DNA from: Lepus europaeus
Lineage: Eukaryota > Chordata > Mammalia > Lagomorpha > Leporidae
DNA length: 64,000 nucleotides
Reading direction: 5' to 3'
Assembly (NCBI RefSeq): GCF_033115175.1
Contig: NC_084834.1
Span: 91,717,808-91,781,807, forward strand
Shown: in pieces, positions 55,764 through 64,000 of the stretch
Position numbering within the stretch: the stretch's first letter is position 1
Layout: each line of letters starts with the position of its first letter
Program-made: the position numbers and the translations under genes
The notes under the pieces: model-generated
Told to the model about the DNA's origin: nothing
Seen by the model: only the letters and a program-made list of their open reading frames with translations
Databases searched by the model: none

Positions 55764-56585
55764 AGTAATCACTTTTAAATGCACCATTATTTTATAACCT
55801 GCTAAGGAAAATGAAATAGTCAATGAAACTATGACAGAGGGTTTTCTTACAAACTATAAGACATGGTGATTTCAGACAGGTTGAAGTGCAAACAAATTGA
55901 ATATCTTAGAAGAAAGGAAAATGAAAATAAATATGATGCTTATGTCTTGTTAAAGAAATTAATTTTAGCTTTTGTTTCTGAGATGATAAGGCTTTCTTGA
56001 CAAAGACCTTGGGCTATTATTGCATTTTACAGGGAATTTTCTCATTGCTACACTACAAGTAAAAAAGAGTTTTGAAGCAAAAACCCAAGGGGACAGGGTC
56101 AACGATTGCAACTGTAGCAGAAAGTAGCTGATGGCCCCCTCAATGGCAGAGCAAGTGGTGTTTTTCCCAGTGAGACTAGCAGTGGTGGCTTCCGTTGATG
56201 CATTTGGGTATGCTCTTGACCATAATCTTGGCTGCTGCTTGACATTTTGTGTTGCTGCTGTTTTTCTATGTTGGATTCTTAACTTTTCCCGGAGTTCTGT
56301 AAGTCTCTGATCGTCCTTTCAGTAAATTCCTTGTCTGCTGAAGTCAGAATCAGTGTGTGCTGCTAAATCTGAAAATCTTGAATGACACCTCTGGATTTCA
56401 CTAGTTTGTTGCACAGAGATAACTGATACAGTTTGAAGCAAATCAGTGACCCAGCCTTCAAGGAAGTTGCTAATTTCTTTCACTTCTCAAAATGACTGCC
56501 TCCAAAAAAATATAAATCCAGCTACATTCAACAATAGCAAAATATTGAATCATACAGCATTGGAAGCACACTTATACTCATTCTG
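55764..56585. other. Intergenic; possible old repeat at 56,180-56,440
   Basis: No gene. CAGTAAATTCCTTGTCTGCT at 56,321 and following bases resemble the 3' end of an old LTR or DNA repeat; family not assigned. Confidence 0.35.
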
Positions 56586-56908
56586 TTTCAAAATCATTTA
56601 TTTGTTTATTTGAGAGACAGAGAAAGCACAGAGAGACAGAAAGAGATCTCCCAGTCACTGGTCTACTCTCCAAATGCCTGCAATAGCCATGGTGGGCCAG
56701 GCTGAAGCCAGGAGCCAGGAAATCAATCCAGGTCTCCACTGGAGGTGGTAGGGACCCAAGTACCTGAGTAAACACCTGCTGCCCTGCAGGGTGTGCCTTA
56801 GCAGGAAGCTAGAATCAGAAGCAGAGCTGGTACTGGAACCCAGGCACTCTGATTTGGGATGTGGGATTCCAAGTGGTATTGTGAGCATGGAGCCAAATGC
56901 CCACCCTA
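56586..56908 (-). repeat. CSINE, reverse, old
   Basis: Opens CATTTATTTGTTTATTTGAG, has no GA run, closes GGAGCCAAATGCCCACCCTA. Confidence 0.85.
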
Positions 56909-57129
56909 CTCTTCTTTTAAAGGGCAATTTATAAAGTGTGGAAGGAATATGCTGCTTACTTACCAGAAGAATTATATCACCAAATTCCAAAATATAGTTT
57001 GTGCAGATCAGTGAAGAAGCTAGAAATGGAAGAAGTACCTCAGCCAACATACTACAGACAAAATATATAGGTTGTAATTGAGTCCAATTATTAATGGGGG
57101 AATGCAAATTTTATCATTCTTACTATACA

Positions 57130-57285
57130 CAGGTCTCCATATGGGTGGCAGGAACCCAATTTCTTGGGCCATCCTCTCCTGCCTCCCAAGTGCATCAGCA
57201 GGAAGCTGGATTGGAAGAGTGGAGTAGCTAGGAGTTGAACAAGCACCTGGATGTGAAATGTTCATGTGGTGCAGAAAATTCAGCT
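57130..57285 (-). repeat. CSINE, reverse, partial (head half)
   Basis: Starts mid-element at CAGGTCTCCATATGGGTGGC and continues to GTGGTGCAGAAAATTC. The tail half is missing. Confidence 0.7.
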
Positions 57286-57309
57286 GTTGCCTAGGACATA
57301 CCTAAAAAC

Positions 57310-57440
57310 ATTCTGATTTCTTTTTCTTGTAACATGGGAGTAATACTCTTCATGCCTACCTTACAGATTGTTGAGTAGAATAAGTGAGATAATGTATGTA
57401 AAAGTGTTTTGTAAATTATTACATAGTTATTACTTAAACT
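57310..57440 (-). repeat. MIR SINE fragment
   Basis: GTAACATGGGAGTAATACTC, CTACCTTACAGATTGTTGAG, AGAATAAGTGAGATAATGTA and AAAGTGTTTTGTAAATTATT follow reverse-MIR order well. Confidence 0.75.
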
Positions 57441-57504
57441 TTAGACAGGCATGTTAATTAGATACAGCTGAAGCTGCGTGTGATTAAAAAGTTGTATAAA
57501 GTAA

Positions 57505-57605
57505 ATTAGGTCACGTGTAGAAGATGGCAGAGCTGTGACTTGGACCCAAAGTTGAGCTACTGATGTATAAATCCCATGCTTGTCACTACGCAACCACACT
57601 CTCTC
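57505..57605 (+). repeat. MIR SINE fragment, opposite strand
   Basis: AGGTCACGTGTAGAAGATGG, CAGAGCTGTGACTTGGACCC and CCATGCTTGTCACTACGCAA match the MIR 3' core in plus orientation, so two oppositely oriented MIR pieces lie 65 bp apart. Confidence 0.65.
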
Positions 57606-58432
57606 CTCCCGTACTCTCTCTGTAATGCTGGATATCACAGCATTTTTTTCCTTGCAGTTTGAGTGAACAAAAAGGATGTAAACCTTCATTGTCCTGCAAG
57701 GTTTTCACACAAAATATTTTTCTGGTAGGCCTAAATCAGAATTCTTACCTGCAACGTAGAAACGGAGCTGACAGAGGGCTACAGAGAAAGACAGGTCAAG
57801 TGACAAAAACTATATCATGGGTTCCCAAGCAACAGGCAATGCTTAGCCCAGGAAGATTCCTTCTTTCCCTGGCAGGCTGGGGACAATGTAGCCAGGTGCC
57901 CTCAAACCTCTGATGTAGAGAGCAGCTTGAACATTTATCCATCGACGAAGGTTTGTAGGTACTGTTGAAAATGACAACAGGTTTCTCCATCGTATCCTCA
58001 TTATCTTGGGCAAAAGAGAAGGCAAAAATCATACAACTAAAATAGATACTATAAAAATAACAATGTTAGCACTGCCTCTCCTACCCCTCCAGCAACACCA
58101 CTGAAGTGGAAAATCTTTAAAGTCAACCAAGAAGCATACATTGCAAGGGAGTCTCCTCTCCTGATTATGCCGTGCATGTGCTGGGGGGTACGTGGTGCAC
58201 ATTGGCAGATTAAGTTCTAGTGAATCCAACAGGGAGGCTTTAGAAACCATCACACGCCAGACTCGGTGTTACTAAACACAATGCGATTCCTTTAGATCAT
58301 TGAATGAAGCACAAGGAAACAAAAGTCTGAGTTAGAGGTCAATAAGACTATTTGTGGTTGAATACATGGTAATATATCTTAAATAAAATCTATAACCCAC
58401 CATGAGAACATTTCCTAATACATATCAAATTG
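57606..58432. other. Intergenic, no recognised gene
   Basis: No gene or named repeat seen. Confidence 0.4.
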
Positions 58433-58445
58433 AATCTCTTCTTTT

Positions 58446-58778
58446 AAATAAAGATTAATTAATTAATTAATTTGAAAGGTAGTGTTACGGGGAGGGGGAG
58501 GGAGGGAGGGAGAGAGAGAGAGAGAGAGAATATCTTTCATCTGCTAGTTCACTCTCCCAAATGATCACAATGCCTGGGGCTGGGTTAGGCTGAAGCCAGG
58601 AGCCAGCAGCTTCTTCTGGGTCTCCCACATGGGTGCAGTCCCAAGTATTTGGGCCACCTTCTGCTGCTTTCCCAGGCACATTAGCAGGGAGCAGGATGGG
58701 ATGGGAGTCCAACCACCATTCATTCGGAACACTGGCATTGCAGGTGGTGGCTTAACCTGCTGTGCCACAGTGCTGGCT
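58446..58778 (-). repeat. CSINE, reverse; last SINE before the promoter
   Basis: ATTAATTAATTAATTTGAAA opens it, a GGGA/GA tract lies at 58,488-58,530, and CACAGTGCTGGCTC closes it. AATCTCTTCTTTT (58,433) and AATCTCTTTTT (58,780) are probable flanks. No CSINE follows in the remaining 5.2 kb. Confidence 0.88.
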
Positions 58779-58791
58779 CAATCTCTTTTTC

Positions 58792-60129
58792 ACACGAAGT
58801 GATTGAGTACCTAAGTCCAATAAAGACTTCTTTTTTAAATAATCATTAATACTGTATGTGAGGCTACTTGAAAAAATACATTTTCCAGAAACTTTTGGAA
58901 ACTGTTATGTATTTCATTTGCTGTACAATACTTCTGCATCCACTCATTGTTTCATTCATGTTGATAGCAAGCATCATCGAGGCACTGTGGCAAGAGTTAG
59001 ACCTGTACAAATGAAGAAAGTGTGGTTCATGCTGCCTGGGCTCAGTCTAACCACTCAACTGGTGGCAATTAACCATGAGGAAAACTGAAAGAAATGACCA
59101 TCTGGGCTGAAATACAGGACTGTGGGAGCTCAGAGAAGGAAAGGGAACTTGGAAAGCTGCTGAGTCAAGGCAGTTTTCACACTGGTCCCACATTTCCTGG
59201 CCTAGGGCATACGGCGGCCCTGTCACCCATACAGTCCTCTCTTGTTCCCTCCTGCCACTCTTCTATCCGTTTTTCTCCAGCAGTAAAAGGAGAATGTCAA
59301 AGCAGCTATGAGGTTGATGGGCCAGAAGGTGTTGAGGTGCCTGGCTAGGCCAGGTCCCTGTTGAGGCCCTGGGGAAAGGGAAGCTGGATTCCCATCGAGT
59401 GCTGCAGTGGACCTCAGAGGTTGTCCTCCTCACTAGCCACTTCATAGCTGGGGACATTGAGGCCTAATGGCTTACAGGACACACGACCAGTTAGCGGTTT
59501 TGGTGGCTCTAAAATCCAGGCTTCTTGGCTCCTGGAAGGGTTGGAAAGGGGCACTTCTAATCCATTTTGCTGGTGGGGTGGGGTAGCCAGAGATGGAAAC
59601 CCCAACTACCGCCTTCAAGTTTTGTATTTTGATTTTCTTCTTGGCCACAGGGCAGCCATTCCCTTCCGGTCCTCCAAGGAAATGGAGGACAACTGGTTAA
59701 CTCAGTCACCTACTGTCTTCACGTGAATGTCTGTCAGTCAAAGGACTTTCCTTTCCCTGCCACTGTTCTTACTCTCCCCGTAAGGAACAACTTATGGCTT
59801 CTCTACCTCCTTTTGAAAATATGGCAGCCCAAACTGAACCCACAGCTTTAAAGGCGATGTCTGGTGAGGCAGAATGATGTCCTGCCGTCCATGCATCCTA
59901 CTTCAGGTGGTCTCATTTGCTATTAAATTTTCAGAGCAACACGTTCCTTATGTGATCCTGTCGGTCATGACCTTGAGAAATTTACGGTTGATTTATTTGC
60001 ATAAGGGCGCTCTCCTGAATGTTACCGTGTTTGCACGAAGGCCGTCTCTGTCTCTCTCTCCCTCCCTCCCTCGCCGCCTGTCAGCCTGTCAGTAAGGACC
60101 AGGTGGCAGCCCTGTCAAGAAAACTAATC
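58792..60129. other. CDS1 upstream region, free of recognisable repeats
   Basis: Sequence between the last CSINE and the CpG island. GC content rises toward the right. A pyrimidine run (GTCTCTCTCTCCCTCCCTCC) lies at 60,050-60,071, followed by GCCTGTCAGCCTGTCAG. Open frames near 59,094-59,726 look like chance frames. Confidence 0.45.
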
Positions 60130-60654
60130 TAACAGGATTGGGGCTGGAATTAACGCGGATCTTGTGCCCTTCCTGTTCCAGCGTGAGCAGCCCGAGGTCC
60201 CTGCCTGCTCAGCCCTGCTCGTCGTCGGCAAGCACGGGTTCCCTGTGGACTCGAGGCAGTGAACCTGGCGAGGCTCAACACCCAGCTCCTCCAAGACCGA
60301 GCTCGGGTCTGCGTGCTGGCCAGCCCGTCCCTCGCGTACCCGGACGCCCAAGGGAGGCAAACCCACGTCCCGTCCTCCGGGTGATGACAGCGGCCTGGAA
60401 TGCCGCGGAGCTGACGGGTCAGTCCTGCCTGACAGGTTTCCGCTTCCAGACGCCGCCGCGGCCCCACTGGGCGCGCAGCGGGACGCCGTCCGCGCGGCCC
60501 GGCGTCTGCGAGCGCCTCCCCTCCAGGTCCTCACGCCTCCCGTCCAGGCGCCCGGCCCGCGCCGGCCCCACCGCACCTGCGCGCTCCTCCGCTCCCCGCC
60601 CACCCCGGCCACCTTCCCGCAGAGCGCCCACCTGGTGCGGGCGGGGCCGGCTCG

Positions 60655-60662
60655 TGACGTCG
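60655..60662 (+). promoter_or_regulatory. CRE-like site (TGACGTCG)
   Basis: Seven of eight bases match the CREB/ATF palindrome TGACGTCA, with an uninterrupted GACGTC core, sitting between two GC boxes. Occupancy is inferred, not shown. Confidence 0.45.
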
Positions 60663-61077
60663 CGTGGGAGGCGGGGCCGAGGACGCCGCAGTGCAGCGCA
60701 GAGGGGCGGGGCGGGGCGTGCGGCGCGTGACCCGGCTGCGGGCGGCCGGCACCGGGACCCAGGTGGAAGCGGCGGGGACCTGCCGACTCGCGGGTCCGGC
60801 TCCGGGAGGCGGGGCGGGGTGTGGCCGGGCTGCTCCGGAGCGGGTCAGGCTCCCTCCCTCGCTCCCCGCCCCTGCGCTCCTCCTACCTGGGGCCTCTGTG
60901 TGCAGGCGCGCACCTGGCAACCGGCGGCCGCGCTCCGCCGCGTCCCCGCCTGCTCGGCTCGGGCCAAGCGCCCCGAGCCTGCCCCGCACCCCGACGCGGC
61001 CCCTCCGCCGGCGCCGCGCTCGCAGGAGGCGGCCTCGAGCGCTCGCTCGTTGCTGCCGTTTTGGGGGTGACCCGGCG

Positions 61078-61096
61078 CGGCGGCGGCGGCGGCGGC
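61078..61096 (+). repeat. (CGG)6 tract in CDS1 5' UTR region
   Basis: About six CGG units immediately before the upstream ATG. CGG tracts in 5' UTRs can vary in length and form structured RNA. Confidence 0.8.
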
Positions 61097-61099
61097 TCC

Positions 61100-61117
61100 A
61101 TGCTGGCGGGGTGTTAG
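61100..61117 (+). other. Five-codon upstream ORF (MLAGC, stop TAG)
   Basis: ATG at 61,100 is followed in frame by Leu, Ala, Gly, Cys and TAG, ending about 100 nt before the main CDS1 start. The start context is weak (T at -3, C at +4). It would matter only if transcription begins upstream of it. It is too short to be a gene by itself; a role in limiting translation is possible. Confidence 0.5.
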
Positions 61118-61220
61118 TGGCTCCGCTGAGCGTCCAGTGCGCGGCCGCCTGCGGGACCCCGCGCGCGGCTCGGGTTTCGGGGCGTTGGAGGAGACCGCCG
61201 CGGCTGCGCGGGAGCGGATG

Positions 61221-61337
61221 ATGTTGGAGCTGAGGCACCGGGGAGGCTGCCCCGGCCCCGGGGGAGCGGTGGCGCCGCCACCCCGCGAGGGAGAGGCGGC
61301 CGGCGGCGACCACGAAACCGAGAGCACCAGCGACAAA
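61221..61337 (+). CDS. CDS1: CDS1 exon 1, coding part (CDP-diacylglycerol synthase 1, N-terminus)
   Basis: CDS1 is the ER-membrane phosphatidate cytidylyltransferase that converts CTP and phosphatidic acid to CDP-diacylglycerol for phosphatidylinositol synthesis. The exon encodes 39 residues beginning MLELRHRGGCPGPGG and ending DHETESTSDK, the same length as human exon 1 by recall and nearly identical at both ends (human starts MLELRHRGSCPGP). The human protein is about 461 aa, so about 8% is present: a cytosolic, Pro/Gly-rich then acidic leader. The membrane segments and catalytic region lie in later exons outside the window. The exon ends in phase 0 at a strong donor, AAA|GTAAGT (61,338). 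A second ATG directly upstream (61,218) would add one Met; it has C at -3, while 61,221 has A at -3 and matches the human start, so I chose 61,221. Confidence 0.95.
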
Positions 61338-64000
61338 GTAAGTGGAGCTGCGGGAGGCGCGCCCTCCAGCCCCGCGGGGTTCTGCCTGGGTCCGGGACAC
61401 CTGGGAGCGGGGTGGGGCGCGCAGGATGTCAGGGAGAGGCGCGGGCTGTCCGCTGCGCCTTCCTCCGGCCTGGCTCTCCTTCCTCCTCCCCGGAGTGGGC
61501 TCGGGGAGTCGGACCCCAGCGACGGTGCCTTTCCCCGGGATGACGGCGAGCACTGCGGCGCGGGAGAGCTGAGTGATGCCCTTGGGTTGCATTTGCTTAA
61601 TTCCCGATCCGGCGTCCCTCTCGGGGCGCGGGGATCGCGCGGAAGCCGCCCCGCTTGGAGCTGCAGTTTTCTGGAGGCTGCAGCCGCGCTCGGCTTCTCG
61701 GTAGAGGGAGCAAAGTTGGGACTAAACTCGAGACGTGCGCCTTCGGTGCCGACTGTCACTGGATCCTGACGCCCCGCGCGCCACCCCGAGTCCACGCTGC
61801 TCTCCCAGTGTGATGGATTCTGCAGATTTGAGACTGTCGCACACGTGACACAGTTGTGACCTTCCAGCCTCTTTGGAGTCCGACAAGTCAGTCTTCCGAC
61901 AAGTTAATTGACGAGGAGTTTTCACTCCCTTTTCCAGGGATGAACCTTGCTGCACAGTTAACAATACCTAGATGCACCACGACTATTCTGTTTAAAGCTA
62001 GCAAAAGTCCATTCGGCTGTGTTTGCATTAGGCTTGGAGCCAGTAAGAACTTTTGGAGAAATGCACTGTTGTGACCTTAGGGATCCTCCTACTGGTTTAG
62101 GAAATTGAGCCAAAGAATAGATTGTTTTATAAAACCTTCTGCTTATAAATTTTCATTTTACTTGACGAGTTGAAGGCACGAAGTAATTCCTAGAAGCATT
62201 CTTTTTATGGAACCGAGGAGCTGAATTGCCATTTGAATTACAGAAGTAAAGTGGATTGTCCAAGGTCAAGTTCAGTGCCTTTTAAAACTGGAACTTGATT
62301 CTCTTTCCTCTGATCCCTGCTGGCAGTTCTGATCTGGGAAAGAGCCCACCTGAAAAGTTAATGTTGATGAACTTGGTGGAACCCAGGATATAAAGCACTA
62401 ATAGGAACAGACCACGTGATAGTATGAAGAAACAAAGGACTCTGAATTTAGGACTGAAACTTGAGAATCAATGGAGTGACACTTTGTTTCTACTCTTGAT
62501 GGCAGTTGGAATAAAATGAGTCTGTGAGAGATTATGTGTCAAGGAATTAATAGAAAATGTAACAGTTTCTGTTACTGCAGGTTGAAGTTACAAAGCTAGA
62601 AACAGTGGGCTGAGAATAGTCTGTGAAAACTGCCTTGGAAACTAGACCAAAAATAGAATTAATTAGGTTGGGATTTATTTTTGTTTTAGTGCTTGTATAG
62701 TTGAGAATCAAGGAAATGCCAGCTTCCCCATGTTGACTTCCTTAACTGATGAAGCTAACAAGCTTTTTATTAAGACAACACATGTTCAGGGAACCATGCC
62801 CGAAATACCTCTTGAATTTTTTTCTTTTAACAGCATAAGCACTTAAAATGAAAACTACTTTTGTGATGTGGTTTCGCTCATTAGAACTGTTGTCTCCATC
62901 TGTGACTGGGTTACCTCACTGCTTATTTATTTATCTGTGAACACTGTCCTGTTGATTTTCATTAGTATGCAGTCAGCTGAATTTTGTTTTCTGGGCATCG
63001 GCATGGCTATATGTAACCTGTGTTTTGCTAAGATTTCTTAGACAAGGATAAGCCTATTCAGACTATGCTAAACTATAACTTTTAGAGTTTATCACAAGGA
63101 ACTCTTGACTTGGCAAGCTTGGAGACATTGACCTCTATCCTCTGCCTGTTCTTTTTTATCAGGGTGTGTCTTTGAGTATACCTGTATTTCCAGGTCAAGG
63201 GCTGTTTTAAAATGAATTTACACATTGGAGGCTGGTTAATATTTGGTTCATTTAAATTCTTTCAGGGCCTTCTCTGTTGCAGTTGTAGTAAAGGCAAATC
63301 CCCTGGGGGAATTAATGAAGGCCTCAAAGGAGGTATATTGTAATCTACTTTTGTAGTCTATTCCCATGCATTGCCACTTTGTAGTCTTTTCATAATACTA
63401 TTATTAACATCACATTCTCATGGTTCAAGCCTGGGAGACTTATGCTGGGAGAAGATCTTGTGCTCCAGAGAATCAGGGATGAAAACAGCGCTGCTTACGG
63501 GCCAGGGGATGTTGCTCATTGTCAGTTCCTGGAGTGGTACTTGAAAGAAGACCAAGAGCCACCTCCACAGGATCCCCTGGAGATATTTATGAGTTAAATT
63601 TATCAGAGATCTGTATAAGACTCATTTTCCACATCAGAGGGCAGAGTTGGGCCCTACTTGGCAATAACAGGAAGAGCTTCAGAGAGTTGAGTTTGGGATT
63701 AAAAGGTGTCTCCAGACTCCTCAGGTGGACAAGGGCAGGGGAAAGACATTCTAGGCAGAGGGTGTGTTCGACTGTTTCTTGAGTCAGCATCCTGGGCACA
63801 GAACAAACTAAGCAACTTAGTGTGGCAGTCCTGGAGCATAAACTGTGCATGTCTAGGAGGTAGAGCTGGGAGTTTGGAGACTTCTAAAGAGATTACTAGG
63901 CTTTATCTGATGGCATCTGAGAAGTTTGCAGAGATGTTAGTCTCACTCTGGCAGCACTCTGGGCAAAGTGTTATAAGGTGGAGTGACCTGCCTCAAAGAC
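61338..64000 (+). other. CDS1: CDS1 intron 1 (5' part, runs off the window)
   Basis: Starts with GTAAGTGG. The first 460 bases remain in the CpG island, then composition drops to normal. No CSINE or L1 is recognisable in 2.66 kb. I searched by eye for an exon encoding the next CDS1 residues (ETDIDDRYGDLDSR) and did not find one, so exon 2 lies beyond 64,000. No other gene is evident. Confidence 0.85.
62205..62320 (+). repeat. MIR-like fragment in CDS1 intron 1
   Basis: GAATTACAGAAGTAAAGTGG and ATTGTCCAAGGTCAAGTTCA resemble the MIR core (CAGATGAGGAAACTGAG then TGCCCAAGGTCACAC). Weakly supported. Confidence 0.45.

Larger units (their letters stand above)
60600..61217 (+). promoter_or_regulatory. 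CDS1: TATA-less core promoter and 5' UTR region of CDS1
   Basis: GC boxes (Sp1-type GGGCGGGGC words) occur at about 60,639-60,648, 60,669-60,678, 60,702-60,718 and 60,806-60,820. A CRE-like TGACGTCG lies at 60,655-60,662. I see no TATA box upstream of the start codon. The transcription start cannot be placed from sequence alone, so promoter and 5' UTR are not separated here. Confidence 0.65.
60130..61800. promoter_or_regulatory. CDS1: CpG island of the CDS1 promoter
   Basis: GC content and CG density rise abruptly near 60,130 and fall after about 61,800, judged by eye. The island spans the promoter, exon 1 and the first 460 bases of intron 1. It explains long open frames of over 300 codons on both strands here, which are composition artefacts. 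Housekeeping-type expression is expected from this architecture. Confidence 0.88.

Noticed and set aside
57310-57605. The two opposite MIR pieces as a functional hairpin RNA gene
   Set aside because: The pieces come from different parts of MIR and are diverged; complementarity is too patchy to support a stable hairpin.
60531-61592. Long minus-strand open frame (353 codons) across the CpG island
   Set aside because: GC-rich DNA lacks stop codons by composition. The product is Arg/Pro/Ala/Gly-rich in all frames and overlaps true CDS1 exon 1 on the other strand, with no family resemblance.
60845-61795. Second long minus-strand frame (316 codons) in the CpG island
   Set aside because: Same composition effect in another frame. 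A divergent non-coding transcript remains possible but is not visible in sequence.
61338-64000. CDS1 exon 2
   Set aside because: No stretch encodes the expected continuation ETDIDDRYGDLDSR next to an acceptor site, so the exon must lie outside the window.

Overview
This is mammalian genomic DNA from a lagomorph, most likely a rabbit or hare (Leporidae; Oryctolagus is the best guess). The evidence is about 45 copies of the tRNA-derived C repeat (CSINE), the hallmark SINE of leporids, plus LINE-1 3' ends with a G-rich 3' UTR. There are no operons, CRISPR arrays or phage genes.

One protein-coding gene is recognisable, and only its first exon is present. The plus-strand exon at about 61.2-61.34 kb encodes the N-terminal 39 residues of CDS1 (CDP-diacylglycerol synthase 1, phosphatidate cytidylyltransferase) and ends at a clean GTAAGT donor. 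It lies in a CpG island (about 60.13-61.80 kb) that forms a TATA-less promoter with GC boxes, a CRE-like site, a short CGG tract and a five-codon upstream ORF. Everything after 61,337 is intron 1, and exon 2 was not found. In human the gene upstream of CDS1 is NKX6-1, so the first 60 kb are best read as the NKX6-1/CDS1 intergenic interval. That placement is inference from human gene order.

The first 60 kb are layered repeat history. The oldest layer is L2, MIR, ancient L1 and MaLR LTRs. One L2 copy (about 6.4-8.98 kb) still shows a degraded reverse-transcriptase motif and was later split by an L1 and a CSINE. The middle layer is L1 ORF2 debris (30.9-33.1 kb) and lagomorph L1 3' ends (6.66, 21.6, 25.77 and 51.77 kb). 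The youngest layer is the CSINEs, many with readable target-site duplications. An RPS16 processed pseudogene lies at 10.1-10.7 kb on the minus strand.

I found no new biological system in the sense of a novel gene cluster. The notable observations are retrotransposition records: a twin-primed (5'-inverted) L1 with a 13-bp target duplication, an L1 3' UTR carrying two diverged tandem blocks, a poly(A)-only insertion flanked by a 16-bp duplication, one target site used by two successive CSINEs, CSINE-in-CSINE nesting, a diagnostic 14-bp duplication marking a CSINE sublineage, and a 152-nt polypurine tract. Several 1-2 kb blocks without recognisable repeats could hold distal regulatory elements. 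Repeat family names and most boundaries come from recall and by-eye matching, not from a database search.
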